Positions 10,792 through 22,142 of a DNA stretch of 49,697 nt are shown in pieces. The DNA is taken from the NCBI GenBank assembly GCA_024196135.1, contig JAMQCK010000148.1:1-49697 (forward strand), given 5' to 3'. The translations under genes were made by a program, and so were the position numbers. Under the pieces are notes generated by a model. It saw only the letters and a list, made by a program, of their open reading frames with translations, was not told the DNA's origin and ran no database searches. Source of the stretch: Pleurotus ostreatus/Saccharomyces cerevisiae fusant. Taxonomy: Eukaryota; Opisthokonta. Each line of letters begins with the position of its first letter. Position 1 is the stretch's first letter.

Positions 10792-12689
10792 TGTGAACTC
10801 CTCGAGGCTGGAGCGTGGCGGCGTAGCCCTAGTATACAGCGTGAGAACCAATCCTAGGACACCGCATCGACATACAGCTCGAATGCGGAGACCGCATCTG
10901 CATTTTCGCCGAGCCTGCCACTGGAGTGGCGATTGTGTATACAAAGCGATGAGGAGCGATGCAGGAAGATGTCCGCGCGTTCATATTCTGTTGTGTTCGG
11001 GCGTTAATAACGCAAGCCGTTCGATCCTTCATACCACAAGCCACATCGAGCGCGTGAATACTTCAGGCAACACCTCGTTAATATCGCCAGCCGCAATTAG
11101 GGCGCGGCCATCTTCCGTACTGCGCCTTGGTGCTGTTCAGCCGCCTTGGCGCCGTGCTTGTACAACATGTACCGGAGCGCTGAGGGATTCTTGTGGCGCG
11201 GCGGGCTTCGTGAAGCATAAGAAGGTGGAGCGAGGGCACTGGCTATCCCGTGTGATCCAACAACCTGACGGGTGAGCGACACAGACGATCGAACAGACGA
11301 AGGAAAGACAGAAAAATCGTATATTTGGGCACCGTACCTATACAGAGAGTGGGCACTATTGCAAGAGGTACTCCCGCTTGTCGATGATATCCTCAACCAA
11401 ATATTCCATGCACGCCCATCATTGCCTGGCTGCGCGTCGTGCGCCCCTCCCGACCAAGGACCTGCGTTCTGCAAAGGCCGTTGAGTACGACAAAAGTTGA
11501 GGCGACGATGAAGACGTACCACCACGAGCATGCGTATGCGCCGCGGTAAGAACGCTCATTAGCGCCAGGCGTCTTCCTCCAGTTGGAGGTATGACGCGTT
11601 AATGTCTGGCGGGTTCGGGGGTGCGGTAGTCGGCGTTGAAGTATTGAGCAGTGCAGTACATGAAGCTCGGGAATATGAGATTCGCCAGCGGGAGGGATGT
11701 CGACCATGTCGTATCTGCCATAGCATCGGTTTTCGGAAGCGGCAGAGTTCGGATTGACGCTTTCGTGGTCTTGGCAAGTAAGGGATGTCGCAGGCGCAGC
11801 TTAACCTCACGAGGATCAAGGCAGTGATGCAGGCGCGCTAGAAGGTTGTCGCGGCTTTGCACTTCGTTGCTGTATCTCCTTCGCATGGTCGAAAAGACGA
11901 CAAGCTTAGCCATCGCGACGTGGCCTGTGCGGAGCGCGCATGCTGAGTGACGTCGAGACGAAGTCGGTGTATTTATTATAAGTGAATTCAAGAGAAGGTG
12001 GGCAGCGGCTGGAGCTGGCGAACGGCTTGAAGGGCGAGCGGTCGATCAATAGTTGTAACCGTGCCGAACTCTCGAAAGGCGAGGGGGAGGGTTCAGACTG
12101 TAGCTCGGGGCAGGGTTCAAATTATAGCTCGGGGGCGGGTTTCCCTTCCGTTCCCCGCCTTCAAGCGGGCTTGGTCGGAATACTGGATTCTGAGAGGTAT
12201 GTCAGCCTGGTAGAAACGCTGAAGACGTACGTATAGCACAACCTTTCTCCGCCCCTCCCCCCGACCACGATCAGTTCTATAGCTCCCACAATCTCACTCC
12301 TTGGGGATAGAGCAGAACTTTAGAAGTGAGACGCTGAGGGGATCAGGAGGTGAGATTGAGCATGGAGAGACGTGACGCGTGCCAGACCAGGAATGTGCTT
12401 GACACTACACCATGCTCGCAGTAATCATGTACTAGGGCTTCATTTTCGGCTGCTTCACTCGACGAGCACGGAATGGTTGGTGATCGCGCAGTCGGAGGAC
12501 ACCGTACGCCGTGGCGGCCGTTTTGATCGACGACCGTGCGCGAGGCCTTGTGCGCGCATTCCACTGCTATTCAGTGAAAGAAATCGGGGGAGTTGCTGTA
12601 AAAGTAGTGTGAAGAACATTCGGGCGAAATTGGGTGGTCGACATCGGTGATGGATGGGGAGACCAAGGAGCGCCGTCGCTGCGGCTCCC
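10792..12689. other. Intergenic, no supported gene
   Basis: A 24-bp unit ending TAGCTCGGGGC is duplicated at 12088-12135. A minus-strand frame at about 11600-11990 has protein-like composition but no recognised motif or start. The sequence near 11310-11350 resembles that near 3020-3070. Confidence 0.45.
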
Positions 12690-13690
12690 GACGCCATCAC
12701 GCCGAATGCGGAAGGCTTTGTTCGACTTGTCTGCTGCGTCCATCACCGCAAATGCGACTCTCAACTCCTCATATCAATTGACCTCCTCTCGGCATACCCT
12801 GAGTCTGATACGTATGTATTGACGAAGGCGACGCTCTCTACTGTGCAAATTGACGACTTGGTCGACCGGCATGGCGAGCTCGCCTGGTCAGCGGTCATCG
12901 AGTGGTCACCATCGCGCGGACGCGACTGCAGACAAAATTACCCTGCGACGCTAATACGGCTATAAAGGGCTCCATTCTCGACGAAGAGCAAGGGTATGCT
13001 TCGCAAAGGCCCGTATCGACGGTGGCGCACAACTCGGATGTGTCTCGTGCATCAGTACGTGGTGACTTCACCGTCTCGGACGCTCGCCTGACAACCGTGC
13101 TAGGCTCATTGCACTTGAGATTGACCCCACCGTGCAGAGAACATCAGTATCCTTTTGCTCGCGGTCTCGGGGGTCCGAGCGAAGGACCAAGTGATCGAGC
13201 CGCCGCCCCGATGAAGGTGCGCCATCCTCGCCTTCCTTCTCATACGTGTCGCTCAAATATACCTGCAGTCATACCTTCAGATATACTGCTTGAGATATCG
13301 CCAGCGACGCTACCCGTCCTGAAGCCAAACTTGACGATCGGCACATTGTCTATCTCCCGGCCTTGTTCAAGTCCTTCGTCAGCCCGCAGGACCGCTCCTC
13401 TCTCCGCGATTTTACCAGCTCTGCACTCTTCAAGGTCGTCTTGAACTCTTGCTACGTCTGCATCCGCCCAGGTCCGCCTTGTCGCTGGAAACTTGGTCAA
13501 GTTTGCCGTACGTCCCAGCCGCAGTCACCCCTCGCACTACCGCGGATTAAGCTCTACGCACTCGCTCTCGTACTTAGGGAGCGAAGATATGCACAGCTAC
13601 CTCTGTGTGAAGTTCTGCCCTTGTTGCACACGCCGTCGGAGCTTGCGAACCTCGACTATACCTTCGCGCTTATTAGAGACGAGCGTCATT
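12690..13690 (-). repeat. NLR-associated repeat, copy R2
   Basis: This is the best preserved copy. On the minus strand it has ARVQDDLEEC, then AVLRADEGLEQGRE and PIVKFG (about 13450-13320). MSDTYEKEGEDGAPSS and RRLDHLVLRS follow (13256-13170), and ADKSNKAFRIRRDG lies around the 14-mer at 12710-12723. Nucleotide similarity to R1 is obvious over about 13330-13690, including the run CTCTGCACTCTTCAAGGTCG. It lies in the head-to-head gap between two NLR genes. Confidence 0.75.
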
Positions 13691-14329
13691 GAGAGCGCAC
13701 CGGGGAGCTTCCCGGACCGTCAGACAGCAAATTCTTCCTGCTCGCATCAAATGCCCTGAACCTGCCCCAGGCTTGGTCCTTTGAGTGATTGGCTGCGAGT
13801 CTCTGGTTTTGCCTATGATTTGCAGCAGGAGAGCGACACTGCTGGTAGGTATAATATATCTCGAGTACGCAACGTTACATTTGGAGCAGATGCAATTGAG
13901 ATGTTCAATTCTATGTCCCGTCTGGAAGGTCGCAAGTCGTACACGCGAACCGCGGGTCTTGAGCCTGAATCGCGTCCAGCGAGCCGGATACAACGGTCGC
14001 ATACGACTACCGTCATGCGATATGCCACAGGCATCCAGTCATTTTCACCCCCTCCTTCGCCAGCATCATCCCAAGCGCCCACTCCTCGATGGAGGGCTCA
14101 CTCCTGCTGAGCCACGCCGACCGCGAGAGTGTCCTCGACCGTCACGTTCGGCTTCTTCTACTGACGCTCCTCTCTACCCCTCCGGTATACATGAGATACG
14201 CGTGCATAATATCTCCTCCTACTACTACACTCGGCGCGAGTGCATCTCATAATGGATGGACGGACGGATGCGTGTATCCTCCTCACGCTAACACAGCAAG
14301 CGGTGGCTTGATATTGTTTGCACTTGCTT
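13691..14329. other. Spacer between repeat copies R2 and R3
   Basis: No gene or repeat was recognised. It contains a TATA-rich patch near 13850 (GGTATAATATATC) with no assignable gene downstream. Confidence 0.45.
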
Positions 14330-15330
14330 TGTCGGACATTGCCGCATGATTCTTCCGGATTCGGAAGGCTTTGTTCGCCTTGTCCTGAACGCTCATCCTT
14401 CTCGTCATGAAATCGATGATTTCCTCTCGATCGCCTATACTGCGCTGTGTATGTGCTACTCATAACAACAGGACGTCAGACTGTGTCTCGCAACCGCGTC
14501 CAATGAAGTACAATCGGCAAACAACGACCGGACCTGCCCACGATGGCGACCCCGACGCGTTTACGACAGCTTCCGAGCCTTTTGACGCGTCTTGCGACCA
14601 AGGACACTCTATAGAGACCTCATAACGCGACACTTGACCGAATCCAAGCCAGAGGAGGCCCGCGCGAGGGCAGCGCTACGCACAAATCCACGTTTCGGTG
14701 CGTGCCTTCGTTCTCCTCTGTTAGCGATGTAGCTGACCTGAACTCATCACCAGTCGCCAAGCATATGCCAAGAGGCTGATTTGGCCTAACGGCGTCTTCT
14801 CGTTGTCTTCCTCGACTCTCGCCCACATAAGCAAGGAGTGATCGAGGCGGCGCATAGTCGAAAGTGCGTCCCCTCATCTAACATCCTTGGCTTACCTCCT
14901 ACATGCACGCAGTGGTAGCTCTTCTGATAGGAGCACGCAATTCTGCTCGCACGCGCTCCATTCTGATGCAAGCCTCTGGGCAAAGGATGAAGCACAACAT
15001 ACCCCTCGGCCCACTTCACGTTCTTCGCCAGCTCGAAGGGTCGCGGCTCTTGCTCTGCCGTCCCGCTATGACACCTGTAGAGACCTTCTCCAACTCCACC
15101 TACGTCCTCAGGCGGCCGAACCGCTTCGGTCGTTGACAACTTCGTCAACTTTTTCGTACCCGTCAAGCCCGTTGTGATTTCTCTCCCGGCCGAGGTCCTT
15201 GCTTAGCGCCCTCCCCGCGTAATTGGGTATCGAGCGTATACTGAATCACCTCAAGATGTGCTGCACTATGCCAAGCCTCACAGCGTGTGCTCAGCAACCT
15301 CGACTACCGGGTTCGTCGATGTCCGCTCAC
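14330..15330 (-). repeat. NLR-associated repeat, copy R3
   Basis: The 14-mer is at 14363-14376 with KANKAFRIRKN on the minus strand. The conserved core at about 15000-15180 reads KLTKLSTTEA and EDVGGVGEGL on the minus strand. It runs in the same direction as R2, so the two form a tandem pair. The middle block is poorly conserved. Confidence 0.6.
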
Positions 15331-16033
15331 AAAGTCGTCAAGTCTCCAATCGACCCTATTCCTTCACCATGACGGGCGGCCATACCTTGCATCGCTCCCA
15401 TCGCCCTACCCCCTTGCCGACGACCTCGTCAAGAGCCGCGACGATCGCACGCATCTGCCTCAACGCACATGCATATCAACATCTGCGGCAGCCGGCAAAT
15501 CAGCTTCCGACGTTCAGGAAGGCGCATACATCGGGACTCTGGACGAGGTACCACTGACAATCGTCGCTGTGTCGGCAGGCGCGCGCAAGAGGGCTCACGG
15601 ACGCGCATCCCAGCGAATGGATTGCGACAGTACGAACGTCTGCCCGAAGCTCCAACCAGGACCCTCGCCGCGGTATACGCGACACCATCGACGCCTTGCT
15701 CATGCATCCCCGGAATCGACTGGGGACGATCTAACCGAAAGGCCTGTGTTTTGACCTCCGTCTCGTTCGTCCCCTTCGTATCATCCGGTACAGAGCTGGA
15801 AGCGGGATGCTTGGCGCTGCAGTTGTGTACATGTATTGTGGATCTATGTAATGAGGATCCGATCGTCTTGATTGTCGTGCGTGGACGCGGGCGCGAATCT
15901 GTGTACATCCTTTTGTGGGGGTGTGTACGTTTGGAGGCTCTTGTGACTTCTCCTCTTTGACTTCGCAGCCGCCGACGAGTCAGTATATGCCGGGACTGAA
16001 TGACTGCTCGGCATGCTTCTATACAGCCGCGCT
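15331..16033. other. Upstream region of the 16.1-20.0 kb NLR
   Basis: Open frames exist on both strands here but cover the promoter area and carry no motif. A CT-rich and T-rich stretch around 15890-15960 precedes the conserved element at 16034. Confidence 0.4.
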
Positions 16034-16052
16034 GACGCTGACCTTTCCCAGG
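16034..16052 (+). promoter_or_regulatory. Conserved upstream element of short-ankyrin NLR
   Basis: GACGCTGACCTTTCCCAGG lies 81 nt before the ATG at 16133. The paralog at 27.3-31.2 kb has GACGCTGACCTTCCCAGG 78 nt before its ATG. It could be a promoter motif. The pyrimidine run plus CAG also fits a 3' splice site of a 5'-UTR intron. Confidence 0.4.
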
Positions 16053-16132
16053 GTCCTGATATCTCTCCTTCCACAACGTTTACAGGGTTCAACTCACCAA
16101 ACTTGCTACTTCGCAGGCATCTTCCTTCGGAT

Positions 16133-19100
16133 ATGGTCGACGACGCGCCCGACAATACTGCAGAGCGCGTAGAGCGAGACGGGACGAACGACGCGGCCAT
16201 CGCGGAAATCTGGCGCGCGGCCGTCGAGCGATACGAGCGCGATACTGGGACCAGCCTTGCCGAACAGCTCGACGGAACCCCCGATGCTGCATCCGCAGAC
16301 TCCCTCAATTCCTTCATCGAAGAGCGCGCGGCGCGATTCACCGAGTTCCGCGCCGATGGGCATGCGCGGGCGCGCAAGTGGCTGAAGCCGATCGCCGCGA
16401 CCGTCCAGCTTCTTTCCAGCTCCTTTGGCGATGCAGTGACACTGGTGCGTCCTCATGAACACTGCAAGGATAACCCATTGACGCTTCCGTTTAGCCTTTC
16501 TCGCCGATGAAGGCCGTCTTCGGCGCGATCGACGTGGCGATCAAGGTGCGCGGCCCTCGCCAGTTTTCAGCGTACTCACCGCTAACGAGGCTACCCTTGT
16601 AGATGTCCATCGAGGTCACGAAGGATTATGACGCGGCGATGGACGCATTCGAGACCATCGCCGACCACCTCGCGCGTATCAAGATCGTCGGCGCCAATTC
16701 AACGCTGCGCGAGCCATCAGTGCGCGTCCTCTCCCAGACACTCATCGTCCTCGGGATCATCACGCAGCTTCAGCGGGACGGGCGCTTCAGTGAGTGCTGT
16801 GCCTCCCCAGCGACAGACCGGCCCTGACGCCCGATCGCCTGTCAGAGACCTGGCTTCACAAGTTCAAGCAGTCGCACGAGCTGGCGGAGGCTCTGGCGGA
16901 CCTGCAGCGATTGGCGGCGAACCATCATGAGACGCTCTCCGCGGTCACGCTGTTTAGCGTCGAGAAGACGATGGATATCCTTGGGGATAGTATGACGGGT
17001 ACGTTGACATTATCTGCCGCTTTAGAAATTGCTGATAGTATATTCTAGCTATCCAGCAGGAACAAGACATAACTCACGCTTGTCTGACATGTATTGCGAG
17101 GGTCGCTCAGGAGATACATGGTGCGGTTCAGCGTTCTTGTCAGGCTCTCTCTGACGTGAACGTCGCGCAGAGATGATGATCGCGCATGCTCTTACGACGC
17201 GGCAGCAAGTGCACGTCAATCGAGCCATTCTGGAGGATATCCAGCGCGTGCTACTTCTCCACGCCGATGCGCATAGACTTGATAGAGGCAGGTTACCAAA
17301 GAGTATGCTTGACTCGCTTCTGACGTTCTCGCAGAGGACGAAGAAGTCGATCGCATTTTTTCCTGGCTTAGATTTCCGGACTTCTCAGTTAAGAGCAACG
17401 ACTTGCTGCTTCACCGCGCGCGCTCGACCGGCTGCTGGTTCCTTGACGGCGAAGCATTCGCCAAGTTCAAGGCGGGAATCACACGCGTCTTGTGGCTGCA
17501 CGGAAAAGGTCCGTCGCTTACCATTGTGGAGGTGCCGGTGCTGACAATCTCATAGCGGGATCGGGAAAGAGTACTATGATGTGCGTAACCTTCTTATGCC
17601 CTTCCCCCGCAAAGTCCTGAGATTTCGGGCAGCGCAGCAGCAGACCGCGATATACAGACTCTTTGCAACACGTCCGGGTCTTGCATCGCCTTGTGCCATG
17701 TCTTTGACGTGACGAACAACGCCATCGGCAGGGACCTCGGCGTCCTTCTGTCCTCTATTCTCTGCCAAGTCGTCCATCAAGTATCTGACGCCGTCGGCTT
17801 CCTCTCGCGTTTTCGCAAGCAGCATATACGCGGGAGGAAGCCTCCATCCCTTGACGAGCTCAAGTACTATACGAAACACCTCCTTGGTGACTGTAGCTCA
17901 CGTGTATTCATCACGATCGATGCTCTCGATGAGACTGAGGACACGAAAGTGCTACAATTTCTTCGCGAGCTCCGAGAGCACGACAACGTCTCCATCCTCG
18001 TCTCCAGCCGATCGGAGCTCTCGGCTCTAGCGGAACTCGAGCGGCTCGCTGACGATCAAGTTCTCATGTCCACGGACACGGTCACTGGGGACATACGCAT
18101 CCTCGTGGATGAGACTTTCTCACAGGATGGATTGTTGTCCAAGATAGGTGATCCATGTACTGCGCGCAGCGCCCTCGTATCGGGCGCTGAAGGAAAGTAC
18201 GTTGCAGCGTTTCAAAGTAGCACTTTTCGTCTACTGACTAATCTATTAGCTTCCGCTGGGTTGCTTTGCAAGCGCAGCAGCTCTCTCTCGTTGCCGCATT
18301 CCCCCTGAAAGTGGGACAGCGCCTTGCATCTATGCCCACCGGTCTTCGCGCTCTCTATGACGAAGCCCTCGCCAAGATCGACGAGCGCGATCGCGCCGAC
18401 GTTCGTCGGCTTCTCATGTGGCTCCTCTACAGTCGTCAGCCGCTGCTTAAAGAGGAGCTTGCGGAGATTATGGCTTTCGACTACTCCGACCCTGTCCCTG
18501 TGTACTCGCATCAGTTCCGCCCCACTTCGGCGGACGCGGTCATATCCCTTGTTGGGTCGACATTCTTGTCGGTCGACCCCAAAAGTGGTGATGTTCGGTT
18601 TGCCCATGCATCTGTCCTGGAGTACCTGCATAGCCTTCCTACCTCCTCGCCCTTCTATAACGACGAATGTGATGCGATGCACCAGTTCACGGCGGTTTGC
18701 GTCAGTTACCTTACCTTAGCTGGTGACCCCGATGATGGTTGGGTCAATGCCCTGAAGCGAGGGGGTAGGGTGCCGTTCTACGGGCACGCAGCCGAGAACT
18801 GGCTCAGTTATGCAACGCGGGTCGACTTCCCTGCGCATGATGAGCTAGCGGCAGCTGTTCAAGGATTTGTGGGAACTTGGGAATACTGGCAGGCGCGACG
18901 AAAGCAGAAACGCTTCCTGGATCCCTGGACCCTACAGCCCAAATTCGGCGGTCGACTTCTGCATGATGGTGTTCAGCCTCTGTATGCTGCCTGCGAGCTT
19001 CTGGCGCCAACTCTCGTCGACTTCGTCCTCCGCTGGATTCAGTCGGACCCCAATAAATGGCTTCCGGCAGAGTATCATCCTTTCGTGCAGAATCCCTCGC

Positions 19101-20023
19101 AAGCATGGGTGACACAGACGCCACTGATGGTCGCAATATCCTGTAGTCGGACAGCCTCGGACGACATCCCCAACCTGCGTCAAAACAGACGCAGTGTCGT
19201 AGCCAAGCTGATTGGAGCAGGCGAAGACGTCAATGCCTGTGTTCGGGGACGGACGCCATTACATTACGCCGTTATCGAAGGTGACATAGAAATTGCAAAG
19301 ATGCTCATAGCTGCTGGCGCGCACGTGAACCAATACACGTTTGGAAGACCCAGAGAGCTTCCGGATCGCGGCACACCCGAGTACTACGCGGTACGGAGGC
19401 AGTCTTCATGGGTTCTAGAGCTGGCAAAGCATCACCTCGATGATCACAGCGATCTTCGTCTTACGAAGGCCCCGATGAATCTGCGTCTCTTCCTTTTCGA
19501 CGCCGGCTGCGAGCTGCGGCATATTAATGAAGAAGATTTATGTTGTCATTTGCAGCGCGCTGTGCGACGCGGTGACATCGGGATGGTCAAGGTGCTCTTG
19601 GAAGCCGGCGCGTGGACGGATCTTAGGGACGACGCAGGCGTAACACCGCTTCATGAGGCCGCGACTAGAGGTCTTGACGAGATTGTAGCTGTTCTGCTCA
19701 CCTCCGGGGCTAGGTGGCAGCCGAACGCCCCAAAGCGATTGTCTCCGTCTCTGCGCTTGGATGATACGGATCCTTCGCCTCCAGGACGTAGGATGCGTGC
19801 GTGGGGCCGCGGTCGGAGCATGTCGTTCCCGCCCATGACGGGAATTCACGGCCCATCCCACGTCAGTCATGCCTACTCGCTGCGGCCCTTCGCTGCTTCG
19901 GGATTTGGCCGGCAGGCGCAGCATGAGCTCCCCCGAAACAGACCAAATCCCGACTTGAATAACATATGGGAAAGGGAAGTGGCTGCATTCGAATGGGAGG
20001 CGAAGGGGAGGAAATTACGATAG
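16133..20023 (+). CDS. Goodbye-NACHT-ankyrin NLR, short ankyrin array
   Basis: Ten exons: 16133..16444, 16495..16545, 16603..16789, 16846..16998, 17049..17120, 17171..17287, 17335..17508, 17556..17580, 17633..18196 and 18250..20023, giving 1142 residues. Residues 1-235 are Goodbye-like (IWRAAVERYERDTG, FTEFRADG, PFSPMKAVF). Walker A HGKAGSGKST is at about 353-362, on the 25-nt exon 8. Walker B ITIDALDE is at about 457-464, followed by VSILVSSRSEL. RADVRRLLMWLL and FAHASVLEYL mark the helical part after NACHT. Only about four ankyrin repeats are clear (TPLHYAVIEGDIEIAKMLI, TPLHEAATRGLDEIVAVLL), with a long insertion between repeats 2 and 3. The intron after exon 6 appears to begin with GC. The closest relative in the window is the minus-strand NLR at 27.3-31.2 kb, whose C-terminus extends further; an in-frame TAG ends this one earlier. 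Confidence 0.92.
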
Positions 20024-20112
20024 GCATTCAAACGAATGAGGGAGAGTTGACGACTGAGTGAAGTAGGTTGGGACAGGAATTCTCGTGTTGTTTCAGGGGG
20101 AAGAAACATATC

Positions 20113-20460
20113 GTCTATAGCTCTATACTTGCATCTCAATTGATCGTTTCCACGGATGGACTCACCAAGATCCAGGCAGGACCGGAGAGACGCATATTCT
20201 TCCCTGCCAACGCGAAGCTTTGTAGTCGGATCGAATCGCAAAGTATCCTGTCCCATTGGAATGTCCTAGCCATGAACCTCGATACTCGCAGTCGAGGCGA
20301 GCAACGCCGAGCTCGCTCGGTATGCGTAGAAATGGCGGAATCTTTGTATACTTACCTTGAGATAGATTTGCTCTAGGTCTCGCGCGAGCCCAGCAGAGGC
20401 TGAGAGGACATCGCGTCGCACGTTTTGCCAGAAGTGGAGTAAGTCTACCCGGACGCTGCT
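20113..20460 (-). pseudogene. Possible exon remnant of an unidentified gene
   Basis: Two minus-strand segments look coding. Segment 20460..20372 contains DLLHFWQNVRRDVLSAS and ARDLEQIYLK, then a good donor GTAAGT. Segment about 20277..20172 reads DIPMGQDTLRF and VGREEYASLRSCLDL, then a donor GTGAGT. A third short exon at about 20120 would end at once in TAG. No start or upstream exons can be traced convincingly towards 21.1 kb, and the family is not recognised. It could be the 3' end of a real gene lying tail-to-tail with the NLR, or a decayed fragment. Confidence 0.3.
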
Positions 20461-22142
20461 CTACCATCGTCAGAACACAGGGAAAGATTCAGACCGATGG
20501 AGGTTCTCGTTACAGACGCGCATTGTGATGTCCCACTCGCTAGAATTTCGGCGCTCGAACGCTCCGATTTGACACGCTCGCACGCGAAAACCTATATCGA
20601 GAAAGATACCTTCTAGTCCGAGTGCGACGAGGTATACGTAGCAGTAGTAGCACACAAGAACAACATATAGGTGGCGCAGGGATCAAGCGGCGACAAATAG
20701 CGCGAGATACCACTGAGCTGGCATGGAGGATCAGCAGATATAGCGGCACATTGGACGACATCGAGCGCCCTGCAATGAGCGTCGAGGAGTACCGTATCCA
20801 ACAGACGCCTCGAATATGACGACTCAGCGGACAGGACCGTGGGCACGCTGAAGGGAAGCTTAAACGATGGCGGTGACAGGGAAGCAGAGTTTGTTCGACA
20901 GGCGCGAAGACATTTCTTGATGCAACCTGTCAAAAGGAGCCTTCTGACGTATTCTGTCGGAAGAAGCAGCTTCTTCAGCGGACGCAACCTGAATAGGAAG
21001 TTTTTGGCCTCTTGGTTATCCCTGGACTTCTCCTTCGTTGACGGAGGCGCGACGCTCAAGTTTGTCACGCAGTGAGAACGCTCGGCGTCAGAGACGCGGC
21101 GCGATGATCATCAGACTAGGCGAGAATACCACGGCTTAGAGCCGATGAATGTGTATTCAAAATCCGCCGCTTCTGCATGCAAAGAAAGGCGAGACTGTGT
21201 GCGTCCGACAAGGGGGGGATCGGCCGTGTTCTATGGTGGTGACGATTGTAAGCATCCAGCCTTGCCCAAGGTCCGAGCGGGAAGATTCGGGAGTCGGTTC
21301 TCGAGTACACACGATGTGCTCTTCATCGAGTACTCGTACAGCGGCTAGCTATCCGGCGATCGCGTCGAGTCATCCGCAGGCATGTGGGGAGCGCCAAATT
21401 TGCGAGTGGAACATGGGCGAAGACCAAGGGAGCGCCCATCGCCCAGCGGACCATGCACGCCCTGGGCCAGGGAGCCCACCCGCCGTCAACGCACGGAGCA
21501 CGGTGTCAGCGCGCGGAACATGCATTTGGCGATCGTCCGGCGCCATCGCAGAGGGGAACGCCGATCAGTCGACCGGAGGAGTGCGTTGCGGAGGGCTCAA
21601 CTTGAGGCAAGGATGACTTGGAATCTGAGTTTGCGAGGTGTTGAGGGAATGGCTGGGTGCTGAGTTGGCGCTGACGTTGCGCGGGGAATCGCCAGCTCGT
21701 GAGAGGCTTAGCAGGGGTAAGACGCTGCGCCGTGGCACTAAGCGGTCATGGCGCGGCGCTGAGCACGGTATCGCATTGAGCGGGCGTCGAGTGGGCTGAG
21801 GGAGAGATAGGCGGCGACGAGTGCAGGCTGGGCGCGGTGCGGACGAGCGGCCGGGTCTTAGGGCCGAGTTCCCTACCCAATAGGAGGACGAGCACTGATC
21901 CGGCGCACATGGCGGAGCGGGGCGAACAAAACTGACATCATGATCACGATCGTGCAATTGTACTTTTGCGGAGCAGCTGCCTCGAACGCATACCCTCGCC
22001 ATCCCCCGCGACCAGCGCGCCATCCCCCCGCCTCTGCGCGCGCCACCGACGCGTCCAGCACACGGGACAGCATCTGCGACCACCCCCACCCCCTCCTCCA
22101 CCGTCCCACCCCTTCACCCGCCGCCCCTCGGCTCCCCTCACG
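20461..22142. other. Intergenic upstream of the permease
   Basis: A hydrophobic minus-strand frame near 20600-20650 (VVLVCYYCYVYLVALGLEG) could be a membrane segment of the gene remnant next to it, but no splice path was found. The last 250 bases before the permease ATG are very CT-rich on the plus strand, a common feature of fungal 5' flanks. Confidence 0.4.

Noticed and set aside
15429..16076. 215-codon minus-strand open frame
   Set aside because: Arg-rich with no motif; it covers the NLR promoter region and ends in the conserved upstream element.
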